Below are positions 48,514-59,241 of a DNA stretch of 64,000 bases, in pieces. This DNA comes from Cornus controversa (Eukaryota; Streptophyta; Magnoliopsida; Cornales; Cornaceae): assembly GCA_026545225.1 (NCBI GenBank), contig CM048846.1, positions 20,830,001 through 20,894,000 of the forward strand, given 5' to 3'. Both the position numbers and the translations under genes were made by a program. The notes below the pieces were generated by a model, which did not search any database, had not been told where the DNA came from, and was given only the letters and a program-made list of their open reading frames with translations. Within the stretch, counting starts at the first letter, position 1. The number at the start of each line of letters is the position of its first letter.

Positions 48514-50034
48514 ATGATGCACCTTCGATCTGGATTGGAGACCATGGTCGTACAGGATCCCCCTGTTGGCCAAGGTCCTCCGATACATGACCTACCTGGC
48601 CAAGGCGACCCCTCAGTCGTGCAGGATCTTCCTATCGGTACCGACCCCCCAAACGCACAGGACCCGACAGCCAATCCGCCGGCAGGACATGGAGGTACGC
48701 AGCCCCCTGGACAGACGGACTTCTTGGGGACACACCCCGAAGTCCCAAACGACCAGGGGCGTGTCGCAGCGTTGGAGCACCAGGTCCAGAACTTAAATCA
48801 AAGTCTGGTCCAATTACTCCAGCAAAATGCGGCGATTCTGCAACGCCTCTCCCCTGTGGCGCCGATGCCGTCGCCAAGTTACTTAAGAACTGTTGATCCT
48901 GAGGAGGACGGTGTTCGGAGAGAAAGTGAAGTACCGATGGAGGATGCGGCTCAGAGTCACGTAAGAGGTGGGGTGAACCAGAGCCGTTTGGTCCCTTCTG
49001 AGAGGAGCTAACCCCATGGGAATTCAGCATCCCTTACTTACCACGATATGGAGATACAGGACCTAAGAGCCAGGGTAGAAAGCATGGCCCACACCATAAG
49101 AGGGAAAGGTCCTGCCACGATAGATGATTTGGTCCAGCAAACCAACCTCCCTTTCTCTGCAGGGGTAATGAATTGTCCCCTGCCCCCCAGGTTCAAGATG
49201 CCCACAGTGGAAAGCTTTGACAGGACTAAGGACCCGCTAGATCACCTGGAAACTTACAAGGCCTTGATGCATCTTCAGGCGGTACTCGACGAGATCATGT
49301 GTAGAAACTTTCCCACTACATTGAAGGGCTTCGCCAAGTCCTAGTTCAATAATTTAAAGCCATCAACTGTCTGTTCCTTCAACGAGCTGAGCCAATTATT
49401 TGTTGGCAATTTCATTGCTGCTCGGAGGCACAGGAAACCCGCTACCTATCTCCTGAATGTAAGGCAAGCTAAAGGAGAATCGTTGCGGGACTATATCAAT
49501 CGATTCAACAGAGAAATGTTACAAGTAGATGCCTTGGATGACAAGGTGGCCGTTACAGCGTTCATGGGAGGGCTATTACCCTCTAAATTCCTATACTCTG
49601 TTTCTAAGCATCCCCCTGAAAGCATGTCCGAATTACTTGTGAAAGCCCAGAAATATATGAATGCCGAGGATGCCCTTGATGCCCGAAAGAAAAAAGGTGA
49701 TAGCGACAAAAAGGTGGACAGGAAGAGGGGAGAACAACCGAGCAGAGAGGAACGAAACCCCAAGTACAACAGAGTATCGCAGGAACAGAATGACAGGACC
49801 GTGTGCCGTGAAAGGGGGTTCAGTTTCACCCCGTTGAACACTCTTATAAGCCAGATCCTCCTCCACATCCAGGATGACCCGGCTGTGTCATGGCCTCCAA
49901 AGTTGAGAACTGATCCGGCCAGGAGATCTCATGACAAGTATTGTAGGTTCCATCGTGATCATGGCCATGATACCAATGAATGCATGGATTTAAAAAGGCA
50001 TATTGAGAATTTAATTCAAAGGGGCCAATTGTAG
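48514..50034 (+). pseudogene. gag: gag of the Tat element, two premature stops
   Basis: A single frame runs from ATG 48514 to TAG 50032-50034. It is broken by TAA at 49009-49011 and TAG at 49342-49344. The N-terminal third is Pro/Gln-rich (MMHLRSGLE, then many PP/GQ motifs). The Retrotrans_gag-like helical region is at about 49195-49600 (FDRTKDPLDHLETYKALMHL, LRDYINRFNREMLQVDALDD, FMGGLLPS). A basic linker and a CRFHRDHGHDTNEC zinc-knuckle-like motif near 49950-49990 follow. Gag would assemble the virus-like particle. The second stop falls inside the capsid-like core, so full Gag cannot be made. Confidence 0.88.
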
Positions 50035-53000
50035 AGGTTTGTGGCCGGCGGGGGGCAGAGAACGCAAAATCAGACACAATAGGGGAAATTAGAGTCATCT
50101 CAGGAGGAGTCGCGGGGGGCGGAGAGTCTAATGCCGCTCGCAAAGCACATGCTAGGAAAGTCAGAAGTTTCTCTGAAGTCGGTGAGGTGAGCCAGTTACC
50201 CGCCAAGTGCCCTCGGTTGAACGACCAGGTCATAACTTTTTCAGAGGATGACGCCAAAAAAGTTCAGCAACCCCACGATGATGCCCTCGTCGTCACATTG
50301 ATCATCGTCAACTTCACAATTAGGCGGGTGTTAATCGATAACGGTAGCTCCGCAGATATCCTCTTTGTAAATGCATTTGATCAGATGAAGATTGGAAGAA
50401 ACAAACTCAATACCACTCAGTCGCCACTCGTGGGCTTCTCCGGAGAGAAACTCTTTCCCTTGGGCACAATTGACCTCCCGGTTACAGCTGGTTCAAGTCC
50501 CAAATAAGTCACCAAGATGGTGACCTTCTCTGTGGTGGATTGCCTAACCACGTATAATGTCATTCTGGGAAGGGCCACGTTGAATGCTATGAGAGTTGTG
50601 ACCTCCATCTACCACCTCCTCGTTCGGTTCCCCATGGAACATGGTGTTGGGGAATTGAGATGAGATCAGGTCACTGCCAGAGAATGTTATGCCACCTCCC
50701 TAAGAGAGAGGAAGATGACAGAAACCCTAAACATTGAGGGACAGGAGATGGAGGAAAAAAAAGAGGCCCGTTATGCAGAGCCGATGGAAGAATTAATTGA
50801 GGTCAACTTGAATGAACAAGGCACGGGGAAAAAAGTGAGTTTGGGATCGTCACTCTCACCTACCTCTCGGGAGGAAATGGTACGATTCCTCAAAACGAAT
50901 GAGGAAGTGTTCGCATGGTCCCACGACTGAATATCGACCCCATTGCCAAGCCAGTAAGACAAAAACGGAGTCTTTGCCCTAGAAAAAAATGCGGCAATTT
51001 TTGAGGAGGTAGAGAAGTTATTGAAGGCCAACTTTGTGCGGGAAACCAATTACCCAGACTGGTTAGCAAATGTAGTGCTGGTTAAAAAATCCAATGGAAA
51101 GTGGCGCATGTGTGTCGACTTTACCGACCTAAACAAAGCCTGTCCGAAAGACAGCTTCCCCCTCCCCCGGATTGACATGCTCGTGGAAGGGACGGCAGGG
51201 TACAAACGGCTCAGCTTCATGGATGCCTACTCAGGGTATAATCAAATTTCGATGTGGCCGTTAGACCAGGAAAGGACATCATTCATAATAGAAATGGGAT
51301 TGTACTGCTACACGGTAATGCCATTCGGCCTAAAGAATGCCGGCGCAACCTATCAAAGGCTGGTAAACAGAATGTTCAAGGAGCAAATTGGCAGAAATAT
51401 GGAAGTGTATGTCGATGATATGCTTGTCAAAAGTCGAGAGGTTGCCAACCACTTGGTTGATTTACAAGAAGCTTTCGATGTCCTTCGAAAGTACAGAATG
51501 AAGCTCAATCCAAGTAAGTGTGCATTTGGAGTATCTTTCGGAAAGTTCTTGGGTTATCTAGTCAGTAAGAGGGGGATAGAGGTCAACCCACAGAAGGTGC
51601 AAGCCATCCTGGATACAAGATCGCCCAAGACTATTAAAGAAGTCCAAAAGCTAACAGGTAAAGTGGCAGCGATAAGCCGATTGATTTCCCGCGCTACAGA
51701 CAGGTGCCTCCCGTTCTTTCAAGTCCTCAAGCGGGCTTTTGAGTGGACTCCAGAATGTGAGCAAACCTTAAATGAGCTAAAATAGTACCTTAGTTCGCCC
51801 CCACTTCTGTCATGCGCGCGCGTAGGAGAGGAGTTGTACTTGTATTTGGCTATCTCTCTTGCAGCAGTCAATTTCGCGCTGATGCGGGAAGAAGAATGAG
51901 TGCAAAGGCCAGTTTATTATACCAGTAGGGTTCTCCGGGGGGCAAAAGAAAGGTATCCTTCTATAGAAAAATTGGCATTTGCCTTGGTCACTACGGCTAG
52001 GAAACTCAAGCCATATTTCCAAGCGCACACCATTGTAGTGCTAACCGATCAACCACTCCGGCAAGTCCTCTTCAAACCCGAAACCTCAGGACGACTGGTG
52101 AAGTGGTCCATAGAGTTAGGAGAATTTGACATCCGATACAAGCCTAGGACAACAGTCAAAGGCCAAGTGCTGGCAGATTTCATAGCAGAATTTACATACC
52201 CCCGAGAAGATGAACAAGTTCAACAAGAAGAAGCGGAAGATACAGTCCACCAAAAAAGGGAGGACCAAATGGACCCTGGGTGCACGTGGCAATTGTTTGT
52301 CGATGGGTTATCCAACACACAAGCCAGTGGAGCAGGGATACTAATTAGATCTCCAGCAGGAGAAACATTCAAATACGCCCTGCAATTTGGATTCAAGGTA
52401 ACAAACAATGAAACTGAATATGAAGCTTTAATTGCGGGGTTAAAGCTAGCTGACATCCTCAAGGTTAGACAACTGAAAGCTCATACCGACTCCCAGTTAA
52501 TTGCCCGGCAAGTCAGTTTGGAATACGAGGCAAAGGAAGCAAGGATGAAATCTTACTTGCAAAGAGTACAAGAACTGGTTACCCGTTTCTAGAGGTTTTT
52601 AATCACGCGAATCCCTCGCAGTGAAAACTCCAATGCCGATGCTCTAGCTCGGTTGGCTACAGCACAAGAGGCCGCCCAAGGGGGGGTGCTTGTAGAGCTC
52701 ATAGACCACCCGAGTATAACAGTAACAACGTCGTGTGAAGTAAACCAAGTCACACAGGGCATGGAATGGGCGGACCCAATAGTCAAATATATAAGCAATG
52801 GTGAATTACCGTCAGACAAAGTAGAAGCACACAGAACTAGGGTCAGGGCATCTAGGTACACCTTGATCGATGGAATCCTCTACAAAAGGGGAGTTTCCTT
52901 ACCCTACCTACGATGCGTGTTAATAGAGGAAGCGCAGAGTGTTATGAGGGAAATTCATGAAAGGGAATGTGGAAACCATACAGGAGGTAGGTCCTTGGCT

Positions 53001-54005
53001 CACAAGGCCATTAGGCAGGGGTACTACTGGCCTTCTATGCAGCAGGACGCAATGAACTTTGTCAAGAGGTGCGAAAAGTGCCAACACTTCGCCAACATCC
53101 CGAGACAGCGTTCAGAAGAGCTGACACCAATAATGGCCCCGTGGCCTTTTGCCCAATGGGGAATGGATTTTGTTGGCCCTCTACCCATGGGAAAGGGGCA
53201 AACGAAATTCGCAATTATAGCGGTTGACTACTTCACTAAATGAGTGGAGGCCGAGCCCCTAGCTACAATAGGGGAGAGGAATGTCATCAGTTTCGTGTGA
53301 AAATCAATCATATGTAGGTTTGGTGTCCCAAAGGTCATAATTATGGATAACGCAAAGCAGTTTGAGAGCCGACGGTTCTAAGAGTTTTGCACAGAGCATG
53401 GCATAAACCACCGGTACTCCTCACCAAGCCACCCACAGGCCAATGGGCAGGCTAAGGTAGCCAACAGAACTATATTTAAAATGATTAAGAAACGCCTGGA
53501 TGACTCCAAAAGAGCATGGCCAGAGCTGCTGCCAAGCATTCTATGGGCCTACATGACCACCGTCAGAGTCCCCACAGGAGAGACACCCTACTTCTTAGCT
53601 TTCGGAAGTGAGGCAGTTCTGCCTATCGAAATGGGGACGGTGGCAAGCCATCGTGCCAAGCATTATGATCCAGTTCACAACGAGAGGGAACTAAGGGCCA
53701 GTGTCGATTTCATCGACGAGAAAAGGGAGCAAGCGCAGATACGAATGGTCGCGTATCAACAGGCCATGTCTCGGTATTACAACACCAGAGTCAAGCATAG
53801 GAGTTTTCAGCCTGGTGATCTAGTCTTGCGAGAAGTCACTCAAGCCACCAAACCTTACGGCATTGGAAAGCTGGCCCCTAATTGGGAGGGCCCGTATAAA
53901 GTGGTTAGGACTCAAAGGCGAGGCACTTACTGACTGAAAACATTAGAAGGAAGGCAGCTGACCCATCCTTGGAACGTCGAGCATCTAAGGAAGTTCTATC
54001 AGTAA
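50035..54005 (+). pseudogene. pol: pol of the Tat element (PR-RT-RH-aRH-IN), multiply broken
   Basis: The frame is shifted from gag. Protease carries LIDNGSSADILF near 50331-50366. Reverse transcriptase runs from PDWLANVVLVKK to the YVDDML motif at 51408-51425. RNase H follows (VYYTSRVLRGAKERYPSIEK). A second RNase H has FVDGLSNTQASGAG, NNETEYEAL and TDSQL (about 52290-52500). Integrase has the HHCC region near 52950-53090 and aspartates at 53166-53168 and 53346-53348. The expected glutamate codon at 53454-53456 reads AAG (Lys). In-frame stops begin at 50505, 50661, 50928, 51783, 51897, 52590, 53241, 53298, 53379 and 53934, and a local frame disturbance lies at about 50930-50990. The true terminal stop is TAA 54003-54005. 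Confidence 0.9.
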
Positions 54006-54222
54006 GGTTTTTCCCTGACTCGTACATTCTTTTTAGGTTCTAGCTTGCATTTGCTTTAAAACAAGCATCATTGTAAAGGTTGGCTGTGCTGCCGAACTTT
54101 AAGTATCATTTTAGAGGTCGATGCTAATACCCAAGACCTCGAGATAGGATTCCTGTCCAGATCTAGTTTGTCTTTTGTAAGTTTTTATTATGAAATAAAA
54201 CGTGTTATGCCCTGAATATTGT

Positions 54223-54640
54223 TGCCGTAAAACCCTACGGGGGTAAAACCCTACGGGGACACACCTCTACGGAGGGCCTTTGAAGAAAAAGGCGGGGTTA
54301 ATAAATCCCAAAAAAAGACAAAACCCTACGGGGGCAAAACCCTACGGGGACACACCTCTACGGAGGGCCTTTGAAGAAAAAAGGCGAGGTTAATAAATCT
54401 CGAGAAAAGACAAAACCCTACGGGGACACACCTCTACAGAGGGCCTTTGAAGAAAAAGGCGGGGTTAATAAATCCCGAGAAAAGACAAAACCCTACGGGA
54501 GCGAAACCCTACGGGGACACACCTCTACGGAGGGCCTTTGAAGAAAAAGGCGGGGTTAATAAATTTCAAGAAAAGACAAAACCCAACAGGGGCAGGACCC
54601 TACGGGGACACACCCCACGGAGGGTCTCTTCAAGCAGAAT
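54223..54640 (+). repeat. 91-bp tandem repeat between pol and the antisense gene
   Basis: About four and a half units carry AAACCCTACGGGGACACACC, TCTACGGAGGGCCTTTGAAG and GGCGGGGTTAATAAATC. The GGAGGGCCT landmark lies at about 54271, 54362, 54438, 54529 and 54619. One unit is 76 bp because it lacks one of two ACCCTACGGGG sub-repeats. Such arrays between integrase and the 3' LTR are common in Tat elements. Confidence 0.93.
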
Positions 54641-54795
54641 GAATCAAAACTTCAAAGAATGTAGAAGTAACCTCTACACAACGACCCATGTTCAATAAAA
54701 TATATGATCCTTCATTAGTTAAACAATGGAAAAAGGTACATGGAGCCTCTAGAAAGAGGAACATTACATAGATACCAAAAGAAAAAAACTCCAGC

Positions 54796-56610
54796 TCAAG
54801 GGTCGGGATCTCCAAGTTGCAGACCGGAGAAGTTCATGTCAGGCCATTGATCCTGCACCATTTCGTGAAAACACTTAAACCCATCAATGTGTGACTGGTT
54901 GAGGGCCCTGTCAAAATCAGACGACTCTTTGAAATTCTCCACGGCCAATTCTTTCTCCTCCCGTTCATGACTGAGCTGGGAGTTGAGGGTGTTTATTTCC
55001 TCGCTATGAGAAGCGCGAAGGGTCTCAAGCTGTGAGTTAAAGCTAGTGCATTCATTGGCAAAGGAAGCGCGTTCCTTGGCAAAGGCTGTTATTTGTTTCC
55101 CCAGCTCTTCCTCTGCACATAGGAGACGGTTGGAGAGACCATGGGCAATCGTCAGGCCCTGTTAGATATACAAGGGAAACACACGGTTAAGAGGAGAAAT
55201 ATTAGAATTTCACCCAAGCATGATAAGGAGGCCAAGGGCATACTTGAGCCATATTGGCCAGTAAATATCCGGTAGAGGAAACGGCATCGAGAGCGTCCAC
55301 CTTTTCCAGATCACGTGGGAGAGCAAACTCCCCAGCCCTTTTTATGGCAAAGGATGTGTCACCCAACAACGAACCAGTATGGCCGACCGACGGGGTTAAT
55401 AGCCCGGTGTGGCTAGTGGTCGGGGAGAACGATACATACGAGCTGCCTCCACCAAAAAGTTGAGTCGCCGACACCCCAAAGGCGCTTGGGTCGACCAGAC
55501 TACCACCCGTGAACAAAGGAGGATAAGGTATCACAAAGGGGTTGGGACCAGGAGTCGAAGTACTCATGGTGGCTGCAAGGGGAGAATTCCCAATAGAGGG
55601 AGAAGAGGATAAGCCCCCACCTGTAGGTGCACCGGTGCTCTTGAGAACAGGTTGGCGTCGTCTTTTTTGAGCAGGGGATGAGGATCCTGCGACACCTTTC
55701 CCTTTCGCCAACATGTGAATGTCTTGATTGGGCTTTCTCCGAGATCCTGCACGATATTTACGATAAAGTTTATATTTCTCAAATCCAGAATGAGAAGGGA
55801 ATGAAGAGTAAGAAATATAAAAGTATACCTCGCCTATCCCCAAGCATGCGAGGGGGGTAACCTAGTGTACTCAATCCCGCGTCGGAGGTCAAGGCCACAG
55901 CATCCCTCATCCCAATATCATAAATGAAGTCTAGCATGTCTTCCTCTTTTTGACTCACCTCGGGCTCTACTCTGACAGCTGGTTCATTAAAATACATCAA
56001 TTTGTGTAAGCATACGTAGGAAAGGTGAAAATAGCCTAAAAAGAAAGGGTAGAAAAAGCTCACCACTTATGACCCCGTCAGTCCAAGTACGGGGAATGCA
56101 ATGAGGAGAAAGCTCCCAGCCTCCCGAGATGAAAAAAAATCATTCCTTCCAGTTCTTTATCCGTTGACCGTTGTCGAGAATCACCAATCCTTTGGGAAGG
56201 CACCCTAGACCGCGAGACCGGCCTTGAATATGACGTCAGTCCTTGTTTTTTAAAAGAGTATAACAAGAAAGGAACTCATCAATAATTGGTTGAGGGGTGA
56301 GCTTGCTGGACCTCCAAAGGACCAGGGTGGCCATAATAATGCGCCAAGAATTAGGCGTAAGCTAAGAAGGACAGAGGTTGATATACCGGAGCAACTCTTT
56401 TGCAAAGTCTGGGATGGGAAAACGTAGGCCCGAAAGAAAGTGGCCTTCATAAAAGCACATTTCTCCGGGACAGATGGAAAAAGCCCTCTCCGAGGGCAAA
56501 AGAGCTCTAGCTACAACCCCGTTTGGAAAAGAGAATAAGGCAGCTAGCTCTTCAACATCGGCATCTGTCATTGTAGAACTAATATCTTGGCATTCGTTGT
56601 AGTCTGCCAT
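54796..56610 (-). pseudogene. Spliced antisense gene of the Tat element (Transposase_28-like), three premature stops
   Basis: Four minus-strand exons join with matching phases: 56610-56064, 55978-55829, 55746-55244 and 55158-54796. The introns are 85, 82 and 85 bp with GT/AG ends, and the total is 521 codons including the terminal TGA. Exon 1 resembles the 'putative gypsy-type transposon' domain (PF04195): FYEGHFLSGLRFPIPDFAKE, LTPNSWRIIMATLVLW, then PIIDEF. Exon 3 is Ser/Gly/Pro-rich with a basic KRRR patch. Exon 4 is a predicted coiled coil (LGKQITAFAKERASF, HEREEKELAVENF). Stops at 56364-56362, 56238-56236 and 56142-56140, all in exon 1, kill this copy. Antisense ORFs at this place are known in Tat elements; their function is not established. 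Start choice (ATG 56610) is the first Met of the conserved frame. Confidence 0.8.
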
Positions 56611-56824
56611 TGTAGAATGAAGAAAATCGAATACTTGGACAAGGGGAGAACCGGGTGCAAAGAGCTCTGAGTTTGGCTTGTTGAAGTTATGATCAACGAC
56701 GTATAGACAGCGAGAAAGAGAAAGTAGAATAGTGCAGGGCATGGATCAGAAAAACAAGTCGTAGATGGGAAGAAAGCTGGTAATAAGATGTGTTGGAGTG
56801 AGGAGTAAATGAAGGTAGGATTGC

Positions 56825-56831
56825 TTATATA
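56825..56831 (-). promoter_or_regulatory. TATA box candidate for the antisense gene
   Basis: The minus strand reads GCCTATATAAGCAATCC across 56819-56835. The TATATAA lies about 215 bases upstream of the ATG at 56610. That allows a start of transcription near 56797 and a 5' leader of roughly 190 bases. Confidence 0.5.
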
Positions 56832-56979
56832 GGCAATGGGAGCCAACCGTTGCAAGCCCACCAATGTCTCTCTCCCAACGGTCCTCAAGCATAAAAGACA
56901 CTTTTTTGCAACATTCACAAGCCAAATGGTCGCAAAGGGAGCCAACACAGAGCGTGGACGCACATGGCCAATTCGCCAG

Positions 56980-57140
56980 GCGTGGACGGGCCCACCTGAC
57001 CAGAGCCAGACCCGAGCAAGGCTGGAAGGCAACCTGGCCGAGCGCTGCCGGGCCCACCTAGCCAGGCATGGCCTGGCCTGGCCGGGCGCGGCCTGGCGCA
57101 CGCCTGGCCGGGCACATCCCTGCCGGCCCCGGCCCGACGC
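56980..57140. repeat. GC-rich GGCC/CCTGGCCGGGC cluster
   Basis: Short overlapping CTGGCC, GGCCGGGC and GGCACGCC motifs crowd this stretch, which is far more GC-rich than the rest of the window. The open frames in it (Ala/Arg/Pro-rich) are compositional artefacts. It lies upstream of the antisense TATA candidate and could be CpG-rich promoter sequence or a decayed repeat. Confidence 0.6.
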
Positions 57141-57165
57141 TGCCCACCCAACGAGTGCCACGCCC

Positions 57166-57256
57166 GAGAAAAAAGAAAAGAAAGAAAAGAAAAAAAAAAG
57201 GAAAGAAAGAAAAGGAAAAAAAAGAAGAAAGAAAAGAAAAAAGGAAAAAAGTGTTT
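57166..57256 (+). repeat. Purine-only GAAA-rich tract
   Basis: About 90 bases consist almost entirely of A and G (AAAGAAAAG units) near the 3' LTR. Similar tracts occur before the 3' LTR of other Tat elements. The actual polypurine primer is more likely AATAGGGGGCATC at 57327-57338. Confidence 0.85.
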
Positions 57257-57338
57257 ATTTGTATGCCAGACAAAGCCCAGTAAGCAGTTCAAAGTGTTCA
57301 TAAGGCCCAGCAATTGACCCTCATGAATAGGGGGCATC

Positions 57339-57685
57339 TGATAGAGTAGTTGACTAGAAGTACGAAACGTGTAACGTGAAAGATGGGTTCAAAGTGACAT
57401 GGATAGAAAATCTATTTTAACCAGGACTTCTCTATCTCCAAGAGACAGTCTCTTACTATGACACAGTCTCACTTTACTGCTATAAATACAGAGGCAATTC
57501 ATATACCAAGTACGCACTTAATACCCTCTGAGTTCCTCTATAGCTTTGAAACACCCTTCCGATTTCTGACTTGATCGTCGGAGCGTAGTCGGCCGGCACC
57601 GCGCCGGTGCCCTTTCGATTACTCTTCTCTGGTCTTTTTTACAGGTTGGTGTTTGACCAGATCGGGGTGAATTTTTGCATCATCA
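57339..57685 (+). repeat. 3' LTR of the Tat element
   Basis: A 347-bp LTR, identical to the 5' copy except for about 12 substitutions (mostly transitions). It is followed by ATATA. Confidence 0.93.
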
Positions 57686-58198
57686 ATATATAAATACATT
57701 TTCGATAAACTTTCCTAGGATGGGGAACATAATAATAAGTAATACATTAAATTCTTATTGATTTTTAACAATAAGAGAATAGATTTTAGATTCAAGCAAG
57801 AGAGAGAAAGTATGGAGAGACAATAAATAACTACTGTGATTTTTATGGAGTTTAGTTGCATTAGTTACTGTACAAAAATAGCAAGTTAAACAAAACAAAA
57901 ACAAAAAAACCCTAATTTAACATGTCCTAATTTAAAATTCTTAAGAAGAGGTCAAATAAGAAAAGAAAAGAAAAATAAAAACTGTAAAATCTTTTTTTCT
58001 ATAGATAAATCATGTTTAGTATAAGTTACATTATGAGGGGGTAGAGCCACACGAGGGAGATAATACTTGCCTCCAAACGTATAAGGAAATTCCTCCTCTT
58101 TATAGTCTGACGTTGTTGGTGTTCCTGTACTATATTCAGTATGAATGCTAGCCAAATCTTTACATGGAATAAAATGTAAAACTCCGTAAGCTAACATG

Positions 58199-58535
58199 AT
58201 TGTTGATGAAGTAGAAATTCACTCTTGGACCGGTCAAACGTCTGTAAAAAACATCGGTCGACTACACTTCGACAATCAAGTCAGAAATCAGAAAGGCTTT
58301 GAAAGTTGTAAAGGAACTCAGAGGATATTAATTGCGTATCTTGGTATATGAACCGTCTCTATATTTATAGTAGCAACATGGAAACGTGTCCTTGTAGAAG
58401 ACTGGCTTTTTAGTTCCCCAAACTTATCTGGAAATAAAAAAGTTCTGGTCAAAACATTCCTCTTGTCCACGTCACCTAACTCTCAACTTCCACATCACAC
58501 GGTTCACAATTGAAGTCAAATACTCTATCAATTGT
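58199..58535 (-). mobile_element. Solo LTR, relative of the Tat element, with ATTGT target-site duplication
   Basis: 58204-58530 (327 bp) begins TGATGAAG and ends CTCTATCA. Read on the minus strand it aligns with the LTRs at 48103 and 57339: TGATAGAGTA start, a TATAAATATAGAG box, TGAGTTCCTTTACAAC, and CTGATTTCTGACTTGATTG. The flanks are identical ATTGT at 58199-58203 and 58531-58535. It is clearly more diverged than the two LTRs are from each other. It is the product of LTR-LTR recombination of a related family. Confidence 0.85.
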
Positions 58536-58981
58536 GAAATAGCAAGTATGAATAACAAATAAATTCCTAATTGAAAAACCTTAATTTCAATATTAAAACC
58601 CTAATTGAAAAACCCTGATTCAATTTCAAATCCTAATAAATAAAAAATCCCAAATCCCAATTTACAAACCCAAAAAATTCCTAAATTGTGTGCATGAAAA
58701 TTAAAATTATTGCATACATAAATAAGTCGCTATAGATGAGATAAATTAGTTGACTTGAATATAATATATACATCACCAATCGTGCATATACATATTAATG
58801 CCTAGATACAGGACTATATGTTTACAAGAGAAGTGTACCTTAGTTGAAGAGCAAGTCCAACGCATGTTACACTCAGAATTGAAACCTCGTCGTCGAAGTG
58901 GTAGCGAGACAATGATAAATAAATAATCTAAATTTCTAATTAAAAAATAAATAAATAATGTCAAAAAACTAAAAAAACACC

Positions 58982-58984
<3 letters not shown>

Positions 58985-59031
<47 letters not shown>

Positions 59032-59202
59032 ATAGTTGTGATCTCTTGCTCATCGATGAGCAAGAGAGTTTATCCACACATTTTACGGTATCCATTATAT
59101 TTATAAACTATTGCAATCATTTATAAAATATATGATTTATATCATTTTGGTTTTATAATAATGTGTACAGTACATATAATAATTTTTATTTAAGGCAATC
59201 TT

Positions 59203-59239
<37 letters not shown>
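58985..59239. repeat. (TA)n microsatellites
   Basis: TA tracts lie at 58985-59026 and 59205-59239, separated by AT-rich unique sequence. Confidence 0.95.

Positions 59240-59241
<2 letters not shown>

Larger units (their letters stand above)
48098..57690 (+). mobile_element. Tat-lineage Ty3/gypsy LTR retrotransposon, full length, inactivated
   Basis: The 5' LTR is 48103-48449 and the 3' LTR is 57339-57685. Both are 347 bp, run TGATAG to CATCA, and differ at about 12 positions by my count. Identical ATATA flanks (48098-48102 and 57686-57690) are the target-site duplication. A primer site TTGGCGCCGTCTATGGGA starts at 48451. A purine-rich AATAGGGGGCATC precedes the 3' LTR. Internal order is gag, protease, reverse transcriptase, RNase H, a second RNase H, integrase, then a tandem repeat and a minus-strand spliced gene. 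The dual RNase H and antisense gene after integrase mark the Tat branch (as in Retand/Ogre relatives). Many in-frame stops make it non-autonomous now. Confidence 0.95.

Noticed and set aside
56836..57337. Ala/Arg/Pro-rich and Phe/Ser-rich ORFs near the 3' LTR
   Set aside because: They are products of the GC-rich GGCC cluster and the GAAA purine tract, with no family resemblance.
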